Shown: positions 13,613 to 25,777 of the stretch, one piece after another | Layout: each line of letters opens with the position of its first letter | Numbering within the stretch: the first letter of the stretch is position 1 | Source of the DNA: Cheilinus undulatus | Lineage: Eukaryota > Chordata > Actinopteri > Labriformes > Labridae | Assembly: GCF_018320785.1 (NCBI RefSeq) | Contig: NC_054886.1 | Location: forward strand, 33,277,732-33,341,731 | Direction of reading: 5' to 3' | DNA length: 64,000 nt | The notes under the pieces: generated by a model | Told to the model about the DNA's origin: nothing | What the model saw: the letters and a program-made list of their open reading frames with translations, nothing else | Database searches by the model: none | Translations under genes and position numbers: made by a program

Positions 13613-16600
13613 GATGTATTTTGATTCCCTGGTTTACTGTCATTCTCTGGTTTAGGTTGGCTTTCATCTCTCTGTTTCATAGATGGCGTCATGTAGTCCT
13701 CCTCTTTGTTGTTCATCTCTCTAATTTTCATTACAGCATCCATCGTCATCCCCATCAGTTTGTCTGTGATCATCTGCATATGTTGAACTTCTTTCTTTCT
13801 GTTCTCATGGTTCCAGCCGGCCTCCCTACAGATCTCTCTGAGTTTTAAATACCCCTGTGCTTTCTTTTCTTTTGAATCTCCCTTCTTCTCAGAAACTTCT
13901 TCCTCCACTGATTTAACCTTTCTCTCATGTTCCTTAACCAGACTCTCAGCCTCCTTCATCTTTAAGGTGAGATTTTCTTTTTGTTTGTCCAGCTCTCTTG
14001 TCAGTCCCATCAGTGTCTCTTCTATCTCTTTCCTCTGTGACTCTGAAAGTTTTAACTTCTTTTCTAATTCCTCCACTTTCTTGCTCTCCATCATAAGCGG
14101 CTCTCCAAGTGCTTCTCTGTCTTCATTTCTGTTCTTCTTTCCTGTGGAGAAAACTGTGGGTAAAATACCGCTTTGATATAATTCAAACAAAGATTTCATA
14201 ATCCTAACTGAGCCTCTCTTATAGAGACACAGTGAACTGCAGGAAACTTCAACCCATCTGAATGAGGAAGCCTTGTAAACTGGTAGATAACTCTAAACAT
14301 GGGATATATTCATTCTACTTTAGTGTTAAAACACTGAATATTAAAAATGAGTGAACAACAGTTGGATGTGCTTCTGTGTTGGTGTTTGTCCATGTATGTT
14401 TCATATTAACATGAGAAAACTCTTTAAAGGTTTCATCTGTTATTAATCGCCATTTTTTTCATCTTACCTTTGTTGTTGTTTCTCAGTTTCCAGACCATGA
14501 AGACAAATATGGAAATAATTATGAGGACAAACACCACACTGATGGCTATAGAAAAGGAACAACTACGGGGAACCAGGAAGAAATCATCTGGAAAGAGAAA
14601 AAAATGATATAAAAGCAGATACTGGAGTTTATGTTTGAGAGAAATATCTGTGTTTAATGTTTCTGAAGCTGAATCCTGTTATTTTTCTACCTGGAACATG
14701 GAAGCTTCTCTCTCTGGTCTGGTTGATGTTCCTCTGTTGGAGTTTACAGGTGAAGTTGTTGCTGGCTGTCTTCTTCACAGTCACTCTGCTGCTGATAGTA
14801 TAGAGATCATCAGGACCTTTGACTGATCCTGGAGCTCCAGCAGAAAGGAGATGTCCCTCAGCATCCAGCCACATCAGCTCAGGCTGTGGGTACCAGCCTT
14901 TAGACTCACAGTCCAACACCACTCCATGGTTGGCCTTATCCATGCCTGCTAAGCTAACGCTAGGTGGAGAGGCAGCACCTGAGGATGGAGAGATACCAAG
15001 AAAGTTATTATTCTAGTTCTGGAGTTCTGTTGAGCTGAACTTTGACCCCTACTTAAATCATTATATATCTGTATTCCAAATGTGACCAATGTTGGTGGTT
15101 GAACATATTCAGCCACTGTTACAGAGAAGCAAATCAGTGTAGGTCTCTTTTAATGGAAAAATATGTAAAACAACCAGAATGTAATGTGCAGAATGTAACG
15201 TTTGTTTATCATATAACATACAGTCCTGTGCAGGTGTTTCAGGCGTGTTTCAGTCAGAGATTGGTACTGATGTAGGACGTTAAATGGCGTGTAAGCCTGC
15301 CTGAGGTCACCATCAAGGGAAAGGAAGATTGGCACAACGCAGGTCATGCTCTGGATGTCCTTGCATTATTACCAGGGATATGGGACAATAATATGTTAAA
15401 AAAGATAAAGTCTACACAAGTCCACTAAGGAGAGACTAAAGGGTAGATGTGGTGAGTAAGCCTGACCTAGGGCCTTGGTTCACAACTGGTGGGTCAGGAC
15501 CCAAAAGTGGGTCAGGAATATGTGCCTATAAAAAGAATTGTGGCAAAACGTCCATTCGGTGCTTTTATTTTGAAGGATATGTCTCCATCTCTTTGTTCCA
15601 TCATATCTTTATTTCTATTTCCAAACTGCCTCATTTTACAAAACTAGATGAAATAATCAGTATGATATCAGCATCGGCTGATGTGAACTTTAAATGTAGT
15701 CATCAATATCTGCAGCTATGAAAATTTCTGCCAGTATTTATCACTGATATATCAGCTATCAGCTAATATCGGCCTATCCTGACTGCAAGTATCAGCTACT
15801 TGAATATGTTTGTGGAGTTTTGGGCAGGTGCAGCAGACCCAAGTCAGCTAAAGTCTTTTTCTTTGACCATCCTCTTTCCTTCAACTTAAAAGTGTTTTAA
15901 GGGCTAAAGTGTCAGGTCCGAACTCTGGTTAAGAATCAGTATCAGTTTCAGCAAAAATCCAGTACTGTTGGTCCTTATCAAAAACCACTTGGTTATGATT
16001 ATAAATGTAAGAAATTTGGGTTGTGATTTGTTGTTAAGAAGGTGGTGGTGGGCCCTTGGACTAAGTCAGTTGAGAACCACTGGCCAAGGGTACTGACAGG
16101 TAGTGGGGCTGCCATGAGCATCTAGTTGAGCTGTGGATGTTGTAAGATCCCCTAAAACCACCAGCAGTCTCCAGGCATATCATTAGAGATGGAAAGAGAT
16201 GCCATCATGCTTGACCTTGACCTTGACTGCTGAGCAACACAAATGTGTGTCAACATTTGGAAGACTTAACTCTGCCCCTACAACCCCAGGTCATGACCTA
16301 GCAGTGAACCCTTAGCAGCCTACATGCCTAAAACCTAGGCACAGTACAGTCAGCCTACTAGCATGCTAGCCAGTTCTACTTTTCACTGAGGGGTTTAGAG
16401 ATCTAGTAAATGTTATGACACAGTTTAATTTATCCATTGATTTGCCATTGGTGAACTGATGAGGTTTTTAAGGTCTGTGGCACATCCTATTCACAGAACT
16501 GCAGTAGGCGACTCATTTTTATCAGTTGGTAGTGGACTTCTTATTTGTAGCGGCTGAAGCTCACTCTTTTAATTCTCAGGGTTTTTTCTTATAGTCAATC

Positions 16601-18029
16601 AGTTTTATGCAAAAGGGTCAAATTTAACCAATAAATATGACTGAAGGCCAAGAAATTATCCTACTGTCTTTTTTTATTAAAAACTGCTGAACTTTTGGTA
16701 TGCTAAATACTAATGTATACTGACAAGCTTTCTTTGTATTTAATCGAAATTAAGGCTTTAGCTCTGACAGAGCCCTTTTTTGCAGACCCTTCAACTCCAT
16801 ATATGAGGTAAATTTGATTTTTTTTTACTTACCAACGATCAGATCAACAAATGTTTCTTTCATCTTTGGAATGTAGCATCTGTAGGTCCCGTTATCAGAG
16901 ATCTTGACTTTAGTCAGAGTCAGTTGGAGGTCTCCACGCTTCAGTTTGTCCACAGACAAAGATGCTCTGTCTTTGTACGCCTCGTTTTGGTCATCCAGAA
17001 TTTCCTTGCCATCGTGCCAAACAAGGACAAATCTGGGTTCCAGGTCCAGCCTCCCCCACTCAATAATCATGGAAACAGCATCCACAGGAGGATCCAGCTG
17101 ACAGGGCAGAACCACATCTTTACCCAACATTACTGTGACTGACTGATGGGGAGATTTATCTGTTTTCTGACCTGTAACAAAGACACCAACATCCAGAGGA
17201 CAGCATGTAAGACAAACTAAAACACAGGTAAAATGAGTCACTTGAACCATCCTAAAGTATCACTATAATAAAATCCCTATGAATGCTTTGTGTGCAACAT
17301 CTAATTTACTTTGCCAAGTTCTCAAAGACTAAAAGTGACTGAATTTATTTAGGGGTTTTTGAAATGTGGGCGCACAGATGGCCTAGCGGTCTAAGGCGTG
17401 ACCAATGTGCACGGGTGGCTCGAATCTGGCCAGTTGTTCTTTGCCGCATGTTTCTCTCCACTCTCGTCCCATTTCTGACTATCCACTGTCCTCCTCTGTC
17501 AAAAATAAAGGCACTAAAAATCCCAAAAAATAACTCGTAAAAAAAAAAAAAAAAAAAAAAGAATTTAAGAAATGTTATTTAAATCATGGCATGTCTTGTA
17601 ACCAGGAGCTGCCATATCAAAAATATCCTTTAGCCACCAGATTCCCTCTTTTTTTTTTTCTGGTAAAACTATTTATTTTTACCAGTTTACCAGTTTATAT
17701 GTATATTTTGACTTAATTACAAGTTACTGAATTATTGATTTGGACCCTGGAAAAACATAAAAACTACCAGCAAGGTGCAAAATGTGTTTATACTCATCAT
17801 ATATGAAAAACAAAGAAGCACACTGGTCAACAGTTGTTCTGAAAGCTAAACCAACAGAGACAAACTCTGGGTCTCTATGCAGATGTTCATATGTGAGTTT
17901 AGTTTAAAAGAAAGGAAAACAGAAGTCAGGGTAACATGAGCATTATGATGGGTTTGACTTACCTCCACAAGAGGGCGCTATGAGAAGGACAACAGCAACG
18001 TGTAAGAACGCTTCCATGAGGTGAGCCAT
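13585..18029 (-). CDS. BTN-A: butyrophilin-like receptor (signal-IgV-IgC-TM-coiled coil)
   Basis: The exons (minus) are 18029-17963, 17171-16833, 14978-14691, 14587-14468 and 14141-13585, totalling 1371 nt or 456 residues. Residues 1-22 are a signal peptide (MAHLMEAFLHVAVVLLIAPS). Residues 23-135 are a V-set Ig (LPCQL, IEWGR, DNGTYRC). Residues 136-231 are a B7/BTN-type C-set Ig (DCESKGWYPQPE, NNFTCKL). One helix spans about 242-264. Residues 272-456 form a charged coiled coil (KKVEELEKKLKLSESQRKE). There is no B30.2 domain. Such proteins are cell-surface B7-family relatives that modulate T cells in mammals; the fish role is inferred. The stop at 13585-13587 is a CAA-to-TAA change in the first full copy of the 36-bp array, so the tail is shortened. 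All junctions are phase 1. An alternative start a few codons in (the second ATG of exon 1) is possible. Confidence 0.85.
15221..16348. mobile_element. MITE (cagtcctgtgcagg family) in the IgV-IgC intron of BTN-A
   Basis: The left end 'cagtcctgtgcaggtgttt' and right end 'cctaaaacctaggcacagt' match the ends of 20025-20538, and the interior shares 'caggtcatgctctg' and 'gggtagatgtgg'. A TA precedes the left end. It is absent from the BTN-B intron. It is itself interrupted at about 15472-16086. Confidence 0.75.
15472..16086. mobile_element. hAT-like insertion nested in the MITE
   Basis: It starts near 'ttggttcacaactggtggg' and ends 'ttgagaaccactgg', inverted ends of the fish hAT type. The host MITE sequence continues on both sides when compared with 20025-20538. 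No transposase frame is seen. The exact borders are uncertain by several bases. Confidence 0.6.
17366..17561 (+). mobile_element. tRNA-derived SINE
   Basis: The head 'gatggcctagcggtctaagg' carries an RNA polymerase III A-box-like segment, followed by a degenerate B box near 'gtggctcgaatctgg' and the common fish tail 'aaaataaaggcactaaaaa' with a poly(A) run to about 17561. It lies in the signal-IgV intron of BTN-A and is absent from BTN-B. The head is too degenerate to be a functional tRNA. Confidence 0.8.
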
Positions 18030-18709
18030 CCTCAGGCACTAGACACATAAAAACAATCTTAATTGTGGTTTTTATGGCTCTGAAGTTTCAGTCAGAAATA
18101 TATTGACGTTTGAAATTTTCCTCCTGTTGATAGTAGAAATACTGCAAAACAAATATGCTGACTATTTTGAAGCATACCTGTCCCTGTTGGACTAGAGTCC
18201 CACTTAAGTTAGGACTCAAGCCACGAGCCATTCAGTCAGCATTAACATGTTTTTCTTTTCCATTTTACCTTCTTGTTGGATCTCTAATATCCTTACAAAT
18301 TTGTAATATATTCTTGTTTTAGTTGTACATATTTTTAACTTTTTAAGTTTCGAACTGACATGATGAAGAGCTGGAACAAGGAAAAGCAGTTTTTAAAGGA
18401 CGTTAAGGAGGTCAGTGGAGAGAAGTCACTATTTATGAGCCCATGCTAAGATGAAAGTGTTTTTCCGGTTTCTTTCAAAAAAGATTCTTCCCAACATAAA
18501 GGTTATTGTGCTCTAAAATGCCATCCTCAAAACCACGTTTGTCCAAACTGTAAGCTTAAGTCTATGAGGCAGTGTTAACAGGGATGTAAGTGAAGACCTG
18601 CTGACAAACTTTTCTGTCTTTAAATTAATCTAACAATGCTAAATGTTCTTAAATAGCCTAACAGAAAATGTTTAACAATAAATAATTAGAATTAGATCGT
18701 CTAACATAC

Positions 18710-18805
18710 CTTTTATTGTAGTCTCCTTGTCTCTCAGCGTTCAGCACAAAGTTCAGAATGAATGAAATGATGTGAACTTTGCACACGACTATAAACCATA
18801 AAATA
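18710..18805 (-). promoter_or_regulatory. BTN-A 5' UTR exon and core promoter
   Basis: On the minus strand a noncoding exon ends at 18710 before donor GTATGT; the next exon begins at 18038, nine bases before the ATG at 18029. The exon contains GCTGAGAGACAAGGAG. Upstream is 'ggtttatagtc' (about 18788-18798), a TATA-like box. The same arrangement is kept at 60523-60610 for BTN-B, which supports a shared start site. The transcription start itself is not determined. Confidence 0.55.
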
Positions 18806-19159
18806 AGGTGTGTCTATTAAACTTTCTATGCAAACCTTCTACTACTGTGCTGAACAACAGTCTGTGCTGATGTTAACACAGAAACATGTCTTTGTCGTTT
18901 CTGTGTGAATGATCAGTTGGATTTAAACTCTTGAATATAAAAACAGACTTAAGCTCCTCTCTCCAACTTGAATCTCTGACAGAACTGTTTCATGTGAGGG
19001 AAATCACATTCATAATATTGGTCACAAATATAGTGAAATAAAGCTGCATGTACAACAGCTGCTCTGCCTTCACTGTCTGAATACAGCAGGGTCAGAGCAG
19101 GACTCTTTATCAACCCTGGAGTTTCATGACTCTGACCAGCCCCCTTCAGATCCAACATT

Positions 19160-20024
19160 TCACCAAAGATTTATGATGTTTTATAATGTTCACAGTGTAG
19201 GACAACGGCTAGCCAGGGCTTTGTGTGTTACTGACAACAACAATGACACTGAGCTCTATACTGAGGTCTGGCACTTTTACTGATGCAAAAAACAAGTTTA
19301 AGAAGTGTAAGGATGATTTCCGAAAAACAATGAAAGCTTATTTCTACTATAAAAACAACCAAAAGCAGAATTGTATAATTTTGACTCTTTCATTATTGTG
19401 ATCTAACATGTTAATCATTTATTTTAAGGACAGATGTTACTGTTGCACAAGTCTTCAGTTGTTTTAAAAGTCTTTCATAAAAAATAATTAAAAAAAAACT
19501 CTCAATATGTAAATATTCCAACCATTTTAAACTCAACTTAGTTTTAAATATACATCTCTGAAGCATTAGAGAGGTTTTTTTTTTTCCTGGGATTTTTCTT
19601 TTGATTTAGAACAGGACAAAATCGTATTCTTTTTAAAAATAACACTGACTGACTCCTACCTGTCTATTTTGGTGGTGATGGCTCTTCACTCAGTCAGCAG
19701 CAAACTGGTTGAGGGGTGTAAGGAAAGTTTAAGTGCATTTTTCTGGAGGTGAGGGTGTTGTAATGAATAGATTGGACCCACAGTACAGACACAGAAACAG
19801 GTGCTTAGGATGTATCAGGAGCAGAAGTTATTGTATAGAATCAGGATTATGGCAGTGTTGTCCTCTTTGTTGGAATCTTCTGAAGCTGTGGCAGGATCTG
19901 CAAAAAGAGCAGGATTTATTTAACAGAGGCTGCAGCAGCTGCAGAGATGAGGTCCCACTTTTAATTGTTGCAACACAGCTGCTACTTGCAAAGAGCTTAT
20001 TTGTGTTGTATATTTAAATACATA
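19160..20024. other. Upstream flank of BTN-A, no gene seen
   Basis: The part up to about 19150 matches the BTN-B upstream flank near 60750-60900. Beyond that the sequence is particular to this copy, AT-rich and without a supported gene. Confidence 0.4.
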
Positions 20025-20538
20025 CAGTACTGTGCAGAAGTTTTAGGCATGTTTGGGCCGAAATTTGAGGCTGAAGTAAGGCGTGTAACGGCGAGTACGC
20101 CCACCTGGGGGCCCCATTGGGTGGGAAGGAGGATTGACACAACCCAGGTCATGCTCTGAATGTCTTTGTACATTACCAAGGGCATGGGAAAATAATCTGA
20201 TGAAAACAAACCAAAAACCACAGCTTTAGAGCGGAGTTATGGGTAGATGTGGCGCTTAAACATAGCCTGGGGTACTGTTAGGGCGGGTAGGAGGGTTGCC
20301 ACAACCCCCTGGTTGTCGTGTGAATGTTCTAAGCACCTGAGAACTGTTGGTGGTTGCTGGCCGTATTTCCAGGGGTGCAAAGACTCGGACTAAAGAAATG
20401 CTGTTAAGCTAGACCTTGGCTGCTGAGCGACACACGTACATGTGTCGCCCTCTCTCCTCTCCTCAGCCTGGGGTTGTGGATCAGGACCTGTGAAGAACCG
20501 TTAGAGCTCTACATGCCTAAAACTTCTGCACAGTACTG
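20025..20538. mobile_element. MITE with long inverted ends and TA flanks
   Basis: The ends read 'cagtactgtgcagaagtttt' and its inverse 'aaaacttctgcacagtactg', each bordered by TA (20023-20024 and 20539-20540). It is 514 bp with no coding capacity. It is the clean reference copy of the family also found at 15221-16348. Confidence 0.9.
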
Positions 20539-20829
20539 TATCTGTGTATCGTTACAAATATATCATGTGTTAAATACAGTTTATGTCATGTTCTGTGTTA
20601 CATATCTGGTACTGCTAGCTTACCCGGGCCATGTCCACCTGGTGCATTTATATCGATATGTGAGCTTGTTATAACAAAATGTTTTTGCATATTCGGCAGT
20701 GTAAGCTTCTTGAGATCTACATTTTCAGTGTAACGTTTTGCCAACTTCATTACAGTTATTGTTCATCTTCCTCTCTCAATTATCACCCTGACTGTCTAGG
20801 GTCAGAGGGATTAACCACTGACAAGGTAC

Positions 20830-21520
20830 GCACAGAATCAATGTAATGGAAGTGTTTCTGCAACTGGAAATGCAACCAGAACAATAAGCACTTCTGTCCA
20901 TGTCTATTTCTTGTGAGTACAGCCAGTTTAATTCAACTGTGCAGCAGCCGTTCTGACCCCCAAAAACAGTACGGCCCTCCAGGAAATCTTCCTGGTTCCT
21001 TGTGAAGCTCTCCCAAAATCTTGAATAGATTTTGCTTGACAATCAAGGCTGCGGTTCTCCCTTATGCTGGTGCACCTTTTCCTACCACACTTTTTCCATC
21101 CACTCAACTTTCTATGAATCTGCTTGAACAAGCAGCTTCTTTAGCAATGACCTTTTGTGGCTTAGCCTCCTTGTGGAGGGTGTCAATGACTGTCTTCTGG
21201 ACATCTGTCCAGTCTGCAGTCTTCCCCATGATTGTGTAGCTACTGACCCAGACTGAGAGACCATTTGCAGGTGTTAGAAGTTAGTTAACTGATTCGAGTG
21301 TGACACCATGACTTTACAATATTGAACTTTTTCACAATATTCTAATTTTCTGAGACACTGAATTTTGGGTTTTCATGAGCTGTAAGCAATGATCATCAGA
21401 ATTAAAAGAAATAAACACATAAATATATAATTCTGTGTGCAATGAATATTTGTGTTTATCTTTTTGAATTGAATTACTAAAATAAAACAACTTTTTGATG
21501 ATATTCCAGTAACTTGAGAT
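20830..21520 (-). mobile_element. Tc1/IS630-type transposon remnant
   Basis: The minus strand from about 21229 encodes MGKTADWTDVQKTVIDTLHK, a transposase helix-turn-helix start, and further down WKKCGRKRCTS, the second DNA-binding region. It then breaks by frameshifts. The region 21300-21520 resembles the long terminal segment of a family common in fish. The catalytic domain is missing. Confidence 0.65.
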
Positions 21521-21599
21521 GCACCAGTAGAACAATCAATGTGACTGAACCACATGGTTTTATCATCATGCCTTGCATTCATACTTTTAGTGTCGTTTG

Positions 21600-23480
21600 T
21601 ATTTTATTTCATATTCCTATCATCTATCCATCCATGGATGGATGGACAGATGATAGGAATATGCTCATCCAGAGCCGGCTCCCAGAGGTAGCTGGCTACA
21701 CAAGTCCACCCAGACATCCCTTTCCCTAGCGACACTTTCCCACTCCTGCCGGGGGGATCCTGAGGCCTTCCCAGACCAGACAGGATATGTAATCCCTCCA
21801 ACACATTCTGGGTCTTCCCAGAGGTCTCCTCCCAGCTGGACATGCCCAGACTACCTCCATGGGGAGGCAACCAGGAGGCATCCTAGTCAGATGCTGTCAG
21901 AACCACCCCAACTGGCTCCTTTCAATGTGAAGGAAGCTCTACTCCTAGCTCCCTCTAGATGTCTGAACTCCTCACCCTATCCTAAGGCTGAGCCCAGGAG
22001 GAAACTCATTTTGGCCACTTGTAGCCGCAATCTCATTCTTTCAGAGTTCATGACCATAGGTGAGGGTTGGGAGGTAGATTGACTGGTAAATTGAGAGCTT
22101 TGCCTCTCGGTTCAGCTCACTCTTCACCACAACGGACTGGCACAACACCTGCAGTACTGCAGATGTTACGCCAATCCGCCTGTCAATCTCATGCTCTCTT
22201 TCACCCTCACTTGTGAAAAAGACCCCCAAGGTACTTGAACTCCTTCATTTGGGACAAGGACTCACTCCCCATCCAGAGGGAGCAATCCACCATTTTCCAG
22301 CAGAGAACTATGGTCTCAGATTTGGGGTGCTGACTCTCATCCCGACCGCTTCACACTTAGCCGCAAACTGTCCCAATGCCTGCTGGAGGTCCCCAACCAA
22401 GAAAGCCAACAGAACCACATCATTTAAAAAAAAGCAGGGATGGAATCCTTAGATCCACAAACTGGAAACCCTCCTCCCCAGGTGATCCTGTCTATGAAAA
22501 TCACACATAGAATCAGACACAAGGGGCAACATGCACCAGAAATGTGTTCGACTTTGTGCTAAGGATAGGACACAGCTCTAACTGTGGTCATACAGGGACC
22601 TATAATGGCCTGCCTCAGTGGCCCAGGGACCCCCATATTCCTGTGGTACTCCCTACATGACCTCACATGGGCCCAATCATAGGCCCTCTCAAAGTCTTCA
22701 AAAGACTGGATGAGCAAACTTCCATGCTCCCTTAAGAAGTCCTACAAAAGTAAAAAGCTGCTCCACTGTCTCACGACCAGGCCGGAATCTGCATTATTCC
22801 CCCTGGATCCAAGGTTTACATTCGTCCGGGGCCTCCTTTCCAGCACCTTAGAGTAAACTTTTACAGGGAGGCTGAGGAATGTGATACCCAAATAATTCGG
22901 CCACAACCTCTGGTTTCCCTTTTTGAAAATGGGGACCATCACCTTGGTCTGCTACTCTACAGGCACTGTCCCAGACCTCCACACGACATTGAAAAGGCGT
23001 GCCAACCAGGACTGCCCAACAACATCCAAAGCCTTCAGCATCTCAGGGCAAATCTCATCCACGCCTGCCGCCTTGCCACTGGGGAGCTTTTTGATGCGTT
23101 GGCCAGATAAAGGAATTCCTCAAAGTGTTTCTTCCACCGCCCAACAACATCCCCAGTCCAGGTCAGCAGTTCCCCACTCCTGCCGATAACAACCTGAGAA
23201 GAGCCCTGCTTTCCCTTCCTGAGTCGTCAGATGATATGCCAAAACAACTTTGGGGCCGACCGAAAGTCCTTCTCCACACCCCCCCCCCAAACTCCTACCA
23301 CTCAAATTTTTTTGCATCTGCAACTGCTAAAGCAGCAGCCCTCTCTGAGCCACACCGTACCTGTCAGCTGCTTCCAGAGAACCCTTGGCAAGCCAGGCCC
23401 GAAAGGCCTCTATCTTCAGCCTGACGGCGTCCTTCACAGCCTGGTTTGGCAGTCTCCTCTGTAGCAGCAAACACAGTCGT
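21600..23480 (-). mobile_element. Non-LTR retrotransposon (GGATGGATGG-tailed family), antisense
   Basis: The minus strand encodes fragments of the reverse transcriptase and 3' region, for example GVFFTSEGEREHEIDRRIGV, LSIYQSIYLPTLTYGHEL and VPIFKKGNQRLWPNYLGIT. Its 3' tail is the CCATCCATCC tract at about 21622. It is the same family as 52815-53716. The clade is not resolved by eye. Frameshifts are many. Confidence 0.75.
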
Positions 23481-24699
23481 CCAAGCGGTGGTTGGAAATC
23501 CGTAGCCCCACGTCATCCATCCTTGCTGGCGAGGGAGCAGGCAACCGGGAGAAAGATGCTCGGTAGGGCAGGTTTGTGTGGGGCAGATCTTAGCCTAGCC
23601 TGCAGCCCGGTTTGTTTGCCCTGCTTCTGCCTTCTCGCACAATTCTGCTCCGCGTCCTCCTCCTTTCAGTCTCTGTAAGTGTAGGGCTTTGTTTTGCTGC
23701 TAGTGATGGAGTGCCAAGCCGCCGCGTTGGTACATGCCGCCCCAGGCGATATCAATAGGTAGCATTTAGTAGTCTCTTGTTGATCAGGCAGTGTTCCACG
23801 GCAGTTACTGGCAGTTGTTGTTATCATTCAAGCTAGGCAGGAGTGGTAGTTGAGACTGAGGTCTTCTTTTTCACCTTTTTGGGGTTTTTTCATGATGGAA
23901 ATTTCCCGTTCTTTCTCTCAGAGGTGTCCTGGACCACCCATCTTCATTGTTTTCATAGATTTCAACAAGTGTTGTCAACTTAATTGTGAAAAAAAACTAC
24001 AGGTCCAAGATTTAACTCAAGAGTGCATCTTTCTCGCTGCCAACTGTTTTGGTTGCCCGGCAACAATCTAAATAATGTTCTTGCCACTGAAACAGTATCT
24101 GATGTTGGTAAATCCCTATAAAACATAGCTAAAATAAATCTCAGTGGACAAAGGGCAGAAAGCCATAGCAGTGTCAAAAGACTGAGAGCTGATAAAGAGA
24201 AGCTTAAACTAGACTAGTAGACTATCTTTATTCTGCTCATGATTAAAGCCTTCCGGATGTGGGAAATCCATGAAAAGAAATCAGAAACAAATAGCACAAA
24301 CTGGTCTACTGTGTATTTAGCACATGTGATAACAGTTGATAAGAACTAATTTATCTGTCACAGCAATTATTAATTAATTAAAGACTCTTTTTATTTGCAG
24401 TGTATTAAATGCTAAGGTTTGTTTTTTTAATAAATTGTGATGCACCTGTATACTAAAGGTTGGATGTTCATGCAAAACTGCTGTTAAGTTTCCAGTCAGT
24501 GGCATCTTTAGTTCACTGCTAGCTACTGATTTACGTGGTTTTTCTAAGTGTCAGAAAATGTTTGCTTTAAAATTGAGCAACACATTCACTTAACTCTGAA
24601 CATGACAAAAGTGTGCCAAAGTTGTCCCAATAATTCTGACTCCTGATCAAAATGGGAAAAAAACGGAGACTTTTGCAACAAACTAAAGGAAACCCATAT
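23480..24699. other. Repeat-like GC-richer stretch, then the ancestral flank
   Basis: About 23480-24060 is more GC-rich than its surroundings and probably belongs to another retroelement, but I do not recognise it. From about 24490 the sequence again matches unit 2 (60905 onward). Confidence 0.4.
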
Positions 24700-24925
24700 T
24701 TCTTAGAAGAAGTGATTACATGTGATGAAACTTGGATCTACCCATCAATCCTGAGACAAAATGGTGGTCAATGCTTTGGAAAACTCCATCATCACCAAGG
24801 ATGAAGAAAGAACCACAAAGATCACCCAAATCCAAGACCATGTGGGTTGATTTCTCTGACATTAAGGGGATTATTTTGGAGGAGTGGGTTCCAGAAGGGT
24901 CACCCAGAATTCTTTCCACTCTTTA
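24700..24925 (+). mobile_element. Mariner transposase fragment
   Basis: The plus strand reads TCDETWIY just before 24745 and then DPETKWWSMLWK-like and SPRMKKEPQ, IKGIILEEWVPEG. These are the catalytic-core motifs of mariner/SETMAR-type transposases, with one frameshift between the first two. A shorter remnant of the same insertion is at 61205-61345, so it entered before the duplication. Confidence 0.75.
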
Positions 24926-25028
24926 CCAGCAAACAAAAAAACGAAAACAACTTACTAGGATGAACAACGAACCGAAGCTGTGTTGTGACCAAAGAAGAAC
25001 CTCAATCACCACCACCATGAGTATATAC

Positions 25029-25035
<7 letters not shown>

Positions 25036-25066
<31 letters not shown>
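25036..25066. repeat. TA microsatellite
   Basis: A (TA)n run follows 'tgtgtgtg' and sits at the start of the inserted LINE segment. Confidence 0.9.
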
Positions 25067-25068
<2 letters not shown>

Positions 25069-25069
25069 T

Positions 25070-25638
25070 ATGTTATTCTAAACCTACTAGGGCTCAGAGA
25101 TCTGTCTGTGCTCAGCTCAGATGTGACATCCTTCCTCTTGTTCTGGAAACAGGTCGCTTCCATGCTGTACCTGAGGAGAAGCGAACGTGTGTGTTGTCTG
25201 ATTTGGGTGAAGTTGAAAATGAAATGCACTTTTTATTCTATTGTCCTCTGTATCACAATCTAAGATGTCAGCTTTTCTGTAAAATGTCTGCAGAGTGTCC
25301 TGATTTGTTTTCTATGTCTGATGAAGAAAGACTCAAATTTTTGTTTACACACAAAGTGTTTCAACTTGCACAATGTGTGCTGAATGCTTTTCAACAGCGT
25401 AAGAGGAAACTTTATATTTGACTAAAGCTGCTGTCTAATAACAAGTGTAAGGTGTAATTGCTAATGAGCAACATTTTGTTAACATTTGATTTGTTCCTGT
25501 CTGATATGTACTGTGATAAGTTGCTCTCATCTTTGCTTGATTGCTCTTTTTTGTTTTGTATTTCAGTGTCTTGTAAGCCCGTGAGGGCTGGGCACCTTTA
25601 CTGGTGTATGGCACGATGAAATGATAATAAATAAACTA

Positions 25639-25640
<2 letters not shown>
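25070..25640 (+). mobile_element. LINE 3' end with C-terminal Cys/His motif
   Basis: A frame at 25191-25421 reads LGEVENEMHFLFYCPLYHNL and then a leucine/phenylalanine-rich end with stop. This is the C-terminal zinc-knuckle-like region of many non-LTR retrotransposons (C..C..H..C pattern, partly in an adjacent frame: VCCLIW). A 3' UTR follows, ending 'gatgataataaata'. It is present only in unit 1. Confidence 0.7.

Positions 25641-25645
<5 letters not shown>

Positions 25646-25713
<68 letters not shown>
25646..25713. repeat. Compound CT then AT microsatellite
   Basis: (CT)n from about 25646 to 25686 passes directly into (AT)n to about 25713, next to the perfect palindrome. Confidence 0.95.
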
Positions 25714-25716
<3 letters not shown>

Positions 25717-25717
25717 A

Positions 25718-25777
25718 CTGCTTCACCGAGCTCAGGCTGTGCATATATATATGCACAGCCTGAGCTCGGTGAAGCAG
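25718..25777. repeat. Perfect 60-bp palindrome
   Basis: The left arm starts 'ctgcttcaccgagctcaggc' and runs 30 nt to 25747. The right arm 25748-25777 is its exact reverse complement with no spacer; the centre is 'gcatatatatatgc'. The match ends at 25717/25778 and resumes for two bases. There is no counterpart in unit 2. Confidence 0.95.

Noticed and set aside
12970-13848. Long plus-strand and alternate minus-strand frames with 12-residue repeats
   Set aside because: A 36-bp unit without stops is open in several frames. Only the minus frame continuous with the BTN-A exon has biological support.
17366-17440. tRNA gene
   Set aside because: Only a degenerate SINE head; the cloverleaf cannot be completed and a SINE tail follows.
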